From: Chromatiaceae bacterium
Lineage (GTDB): Bacteria > Pseudomonadota > Gammaproteobacteria > Chromatiales > Chromatiaceae
Reading direction: 5' to 3'
Assembly (NCBI GenBank): GCA_024235255.1
Contig: JACKMT010000002.1
Span: 682,001 to 746,000, forward strand
Length of the DNA stretch: 64,000 nt
In this document: positions 61,203 through 64,000 of the stretch, in pieces
Position numbering within the stretch: position 1 is the stretch's first letter
How the letters are laid out: each line of letters begins with the position of its first letter
The notes under the pieces: generated by a model
Told to the model about the DNA's origin: nothing
The model's input: only the letters and a program-made list of their open reading frames with translations
Database searches by the model: none
Translations under genes and position numbers: made by a program

Positions 61203-61709
61203 ATTTCCACCCCCTAACCAGCGTTGACGCCAGTAGGGCTTGTTAAGATGCTCCTCGCGCACCCTGCCGCCGCCGGATGGCGCGTGAATAAATCGCCCTT
61301 TTCCGCTGTAGATGCCGACATGCCCAACCTTGCCTCGGGTATCGAAGAAGACAAGATCGCCGGGCCTCAATCCTGAAGCCGCGACCGGCGTGGCAAACTG
61401 GTGCTGTTGCGATGCGGTTCTAGGCACCCAAACACCCCGCTGCCTGTAGCTGTAGTAGACCAATCCGCTGCAATCAAAACCGGCATCGGGATCCATGCCG
61501 CCATAGCGATAAGGCACTCCGATCAGATCGCGTGCAATCTGCACTAAACTCCATCGATCAGGTGAAATATCCTGCTCTTGGGAGGTCCCAAGCAGACCCC
61601 GCTGCGGCGCAGTGGTGGAGCACCCAGAGATAACCAACAGACAACCAATAACCACTGCTGGAGCCAGCAACAGCCATCTTGAGCGAATATTCAAACTGTC
61701 AGCCATCAA
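61188..61709 (-). CDS. NlpC/P60-family cell-wall hydrolase lipoprotein
   Basis: 173 aa. Signal peptide with lipobox VISGCS (Cys at residue 30), then an NlpC/P60 domain: catalytic Cys in GFDCSGLVYYSY, His in VGHVGIYSG and third polar residue in FIHAPSGG. It belongs to the Spr/MepS-like DL-endopeptidases that cut peptidoglycan peptides. It overlaps lptM tail-to-tail by 15 bp. The start may be either of two adjacent Met codons (MM). Confidence 0.92.
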   Translation of the reverse strand: MMADSLNIRSRWLLLAPAVVIGCLLVISGCSTTAPQRGLLGTSQEQDISPDRWSLVQIARDLIGVPYRYGGMDPDAGFDCSGLVYYSYRQRGVWVPRTASQQHQFATPVAASGLRPGDLVFFDTRGKVGHVGIYSGKGRFIHAPSGGGRVREEHLNKPYWRQRWLGGGNLLDG

Positions 61710-61930
61710 GCGTCCTCTGCCGCTTTTGGCCCGAGCCGATCCCCCACTGCATTAACTGCCCGGACCATGCGCCTGTCATTCTGTAGAAAATATACTAAAT
61801 ATTTCAAAATATACATCCAAAACAATAGCATATTTATTTTTTCTAGAAAACATATCTACTGACGGCCGTTTTTCAACTGCACGCGCTGCGCTAGAATAGA
61901 GGCTGCATCTCTCCTTTCGGGCGAATCAAG
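61710..61930. other. A+T-rich divergent promoter region (NlpC/P60 gene and dapF)
   Basis: 221 bp, strongly A+T-rich between about 61780 and 61860 against a G+C-rich background. TAGAAAATATACTA (61784-61797) and TAGAAAACATATCTA (61844-61858) are near-identical and exactly 60 bp apart. They may be paired sites for a DNA-bending protein or be part of the two divergent promoters. Confidence 0.45.
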
Positions 61931-62761
61931 ATGATTTTGAATTTCACCAAGATGCAGGGTCTTGGAAATGATTTCGTGGTTTTCGACGCCATTCACCAAC
62001 AAGTCGATCTGACCGGTGCGCAGTGCCGTCACATTGCCGACCGCCATTTTGGCGTGGGCTGCGATCAGCTTTTGCTGGTCGAGCCCGCCCGTATGGCAGG
62101 CTCGGATTTTCACTACCGGATCTTCAATGCAGACGGCAGTGAAGTGGAACAGTGCGGAAACGGCGCCCGCTGTTTCGCCCGTTATGTTCGGGATCGGGGA
62201 TTGACCGAAAAGGATGTCATCACTGTGGGTACCCTCGCCGGAATAATCACCCTGTATCTGCAGGAGGATGGCAGTGTAAAAGTGAACATGGGAGTACCCG
62301 AACTGGAGCCGGCTAACATCCCATTTGTTGCCGAGCAATCGGCGATCAGTTATGCCATCGAAGTGGGCGCAGAGATCCTGATGTTGGGCGCCGTCTCTAT
62401 GGGCAATCCCCATGCTGTCCTGACGGTGGCAGATGTCGACACAGCGCAGGTGGAACGTATCGGCCCTCTGCTGGAGCGCCATCCGCGCTTTCCCCACCGG
62501 GTCAATGTCGGTTTCATGCAGGTCTGTTCACCGCAAAAGATTCGGCTGCGTGTATTCGAGCGCGGCAGCGGAGAGACCTTGGCATGCGGCAGCGGTGCGT
62601 GTGCGGCTGTGGTTTCGGGCCGCCGGCAGGGCCTGCTGAGCGATACGGTGGAGGTAAGTCTGGCGGGAGGGGGTTTGCGCATTGAATGGCAGGGTCCCGG
62701 ACAACCAGTCTGGATGAGCGGCCCGGCAATTCAAGTTTTCGATGGAGTGATTGAACTTTAA
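61931..62761 (+). CDS. dapF: Diaminopimelate epimerase
   Basis: Converts LL- to meso-diaminopimelate for lysine and peptidoglycan synthesis, 276 aa. FTKMQGLGNDFVVFDA, the first catalytic Cys in EQCGNGARCFARYV and the second in LACGSGACAAVVSG are present. It usually forms a cluster with lysA, which is not here. It is followed by a strong bidirectional terminator. Confidence 0.98.
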   Translation: MILNFTKMQGLGNDFVVFDAIHQQVDLTGAQCRHIADRHFGVGCDQLLLVEPARMAGSDFHYRIFNADGSEVEQCGNGARCFARYVRDRGLTEKDVITVGTLAGIITLYLQEDGSVKVNMGVPELEPANIPFVAEQSAISYAIEVGAEILMLGAVSMGNPHAVLTVADVDTAQVERIGPLLERHPRFPHRVNVGFMQVCSPQKIRLRVFERGSGETLACGSGACAAVVSGRRQGLLSDTVEVSLAGGGLRIEWQGPGQPVWMSGPAIQVFDGVIEL

Positions 62762-62773
62762 GTGCCAAAACAA

Positions 62774-62802
62774 CGCCGGCCGGAGGTGTGCTCCGGCCGG
62801 CG
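62774..62802. terminator. Bidirectional intrinsic terminator between dapF and phaC
   Basis: CGCCGGCCGGAG-GTGTG-CTCCGGCCGGCG, a perfect 12-bp G+C-rich stem with a 5-nt loop, followed on the plus strand by CTTTACT and on the minus strand by TTGTTTTGG. It sits 12 bp after the dapF stop and 20 bp after the minus-strand phaC stop, so it serves both convergent genes. Confidence 0.88.
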
Positions 62803-62821
62803 CTTTACTCCTGACCAACCA

Positions 62822-64000
62822 CTACTTTTTGATCCGCGATTTTGCCTGCTCGGGCCAGCTTGAAGTGTCGTACCGGCTGTAACCCGCGCCTTCGCTCAGC
62901 AGCAAACTTTTTATCTCTTCGGCCGATTTTGCCGCCAGCGCGGCGTAACTGGCGATGCCTTTATCTTTCAGTACAGCCGCCAGTTTGGGTCCGATACCGT
63001 TAATTGCAGTCAAATCATCCGCTGCCTGGGAGGTATCCAGCGCCTTAATGGTCCAGGCCTTTTCTGAGATAGCTGCTTTATCCGCAGTTTGGATTGCCTT
63101 TTGCGCCGATGACTTAGAAGCAGTTTTTTCCGCCGTCGTTTTGGTCAAGGATGCCGCTGACCCGGCGCCGCTGCGTGCTTTAACATAAGAGCCCGGCGCT
63201 TCTTCAAGCACTTTGAATTTCCCACTTCCCGGTTTACGAGCCGCCACCATTTCTCCGCTCATAGGCGCTATCCAACGTTGCCATTCAGGCCACCAGGAGC
63301 CAGGATGTTTGTCGGCGCCGACGGCCCACTCGTCCGGATTCGATACCAGTTCATCGGTAACCCGGTAATCGTACTTACCCCCTTCGGGCGGGTTGATGAT
63401 CCCAGCGATATGCCCAGACCCGCCAAGAATGAAACGCACTGGTCCGGAGAAAAGCTGAGCCCCTGCATAGGTCGACTTCCAGGGTGCGATGTGATCCTCT
63501 ATGGCGGAAACGAAGCAGGTCGGAACATCGACTGTCGTAAGGTCGATAGGCGTATCGGCGACCGTCAGTTCTGCTTTGCACAGGCGATTGTTCAGGTACA
63601 TGTTACGCAGGTACCAACTGTGCATTTTGGCCGGCATGCGGGTGGAATCCGAGTTCCAGTAGAGCAGATCGAACGGACGCGGATCGTTTCCCAGTAGATA
63701 GTTATTGATGTAAAAAGACCAGATAAGGTCGTTGGCCCGCATCATATTGAAGGCACCCGCCATAGAGGAGCCTTCAAGGAAACCCTCTTTATTCATCCGC
63801 TCTTCAAGGCTGCTGATCTGCTCTTCATCGATGAACACCCCAAGCTCGCCCGGCTCGGAAAAATCTATCATGGTGGTGAAGTAGGTTGCGCTCCTTATGC
63901 GCTTGTCGCCTTTCTTCTTCATATAGGCCAGTGTAGTGCTCAATAATGTACCGCCGAGACAGTAGCCAATGGCGTTGAACTCGTTTTCTCCGGTAATCTG
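62822..64000 (-). CDS. phaC: Class I poly(3-hydroxyalkanoate) synthase with C-terminal HhH extension (5' end outside window)
   Basis: Only the C-terminal 392 residues lie in the window. They begin QITGENEFNAIGYCLGGTLLS: the lipase-like box GYCLGG with the catalytic Cys, then the downstream catalytic Asp in FVSAIEDHIAPW and His in LGGSGHIAGIINPP, all typical of class I PhaC. After the normal end of the enzyme, an Ala/Lys/Ser/Thr-rich linker (about 60 residues) leads to a helix-hairpin-helix module DLTAINGIGPKLAAVLKDKGIASYAALAAKSAEEIKSLL. Such a tail is not part of standard PhaC; the module resembles those that bind DNA or proteins. It is transcribed toward dapF and shares its terminator. Confidence 0.93.
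   Translation of the reverse strand, partial: QITGENEFNAIGYCLGGTLLSTTLAYMKKKGDKRIRSATYFTTMIDFSEPGELGVFIDEEQISSLEERMNKEGFLEGSSMAGAFNMMRANDLIWSFYINNYLLGNDPRPFDLLYWNSDSTRMPAKMHSWYLRNMYLNNRLCKAELTVADTPIDLTTVDVPTCFVSAIEDHIAPWKSTYAGAQLFSGPVRFILGGSGHIAGIINPPEGGKYDYRVTDELVSNPDEWAVGADKHPGSWWPEWQRWIAPMSGEMVAARKPGSGKFKVLEEAPGSYVKARSGAGSAASLTKTTAEKTASKSSAQKAIQTADKAAISEKAWTIKALDTSQAADDLTAINGIGPKLAAVLKDKGIASYAALAAKSAEEIKSLLLSEGAGYSRYDTSSWPEQAKSRIKK

Noticed and set aside
1..64000. tRNA, rRNA, CRISPR array, prophage or insertion sequence
   Set aside because: No cloverleaf, rRNA core, regularly spaced repeats, transposase or phage gene was recognised on either strand by eye; a covariance-model and repeat search would be decisive.

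Overview
The window is a dense, ordinary-looking chromosomal segment of a gammaproteobacterium. The gene orders def-fmt-rsmB-DUF4390-ntrY-ntrX-trkA-trkH, argH/algZ-algR/hemC-hemD-hemX-hemY and lptM-dapF, together with a class I adenylate cyclase, all point to that class. A LCIB-type carbonic anhydrase, a PHA synthase and many c-di-GMP/two-component proteins suggest a metabolically versatile, possibly chemoautotrophic (Chromatiales- or Sedimenticola-like) lineage; that placement is inference. No rRNA, tRNA, CRISPR array, insertion sequence or prophage was seen.

Layout. 1-9 kb: cell-envelope and repair genes (mutY partial, L,D-transpeptidase, Lpp-like lipoprotein, AsmA, DUF2007 zinc-ribbon protein, a long coiled-coil OmpA-domain protein, a pair of paralogous Met-rich membrane coiled-coil proteins, a SHOCT protein, DUF1244). 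9-14 kb: regulatory/accessory stretch with an orphan sigma-54 activator, a small J-domain protein, an ECF sigma factor followed by a stand-alone receiver domain, and the LCIB-like carbonic anhydrase. 14-24 kb: a long minus-strand run def-fmt-rsmB-DUF4390-ntrY-ntrX-trkA-trkH (translation start/N-terminus maturation, nitrogen/redox two-component system, potassium uptake). 24-33 kb: plus-strand LysM protein, dprA, smg, topA, recQ, purE, tsaC (DNA processing, topology, tRNA modification). 33-36 kb: orphan mlaC, thioredoxin, hemB, aroE. 36-43 kb: GAF-PAS-GGDEF-EAL protein, LemA + GIDE/EF-hand pair, oligopeptidase A, SH3-domain protein. 43-47 kb: ubiD, ParA-like ATPase, SDR epimerase, [2Fe-2S] flavin-type reductase. 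47-57 kb: heme operon hemC-D-X-Y on the minus strand, a small plus-strand insert (SLOG-family protein plus an unknown beta-rich protein), algR-algZ, argH, MazG-like hydrolase. 57-61 kb: PAS-degenerate GGDEF protein tightly coupled to adenylate cyclase cyaA, preceded by a very good sigma-28-type promoter. 61-64 kb: lptM, NlpC/P60 lipoprotein, dapF, and the 3' part of a PHA synthase that carries an extra helix-hairpin-helix tail.

Themes. Tetrapyrrole synthesis (hemB, hemC, hemD, hemX, hemY) and second-messenger signalling (GGDEF-EAL, degenerate GGDEF + cAMP cyclase, AlgZR, NtrYX, an orphan NtrC-type regulator, an ECF sigma/receiver pair) dominate. The observations I consider most worth checking are the sigma-28-like promoter in front of the degenerate-GGDEF/cyaA operon, the LCIB-like carbonic anhydrase with an altered dyad, the Met-rich paralogue pair, the 8 x 28-residue repeat in the OmpA-domain coiled-coil protein, NtrX lacking both the Walker A lysine and GAFTGA, the EF-hand inside a GIDE protein, the PHA synthase-HhH fusion, and two structured intergenic RNAs (25.4 kb and 32.7 kb). 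All function calls are from reading motifs by eye; no database search was run.
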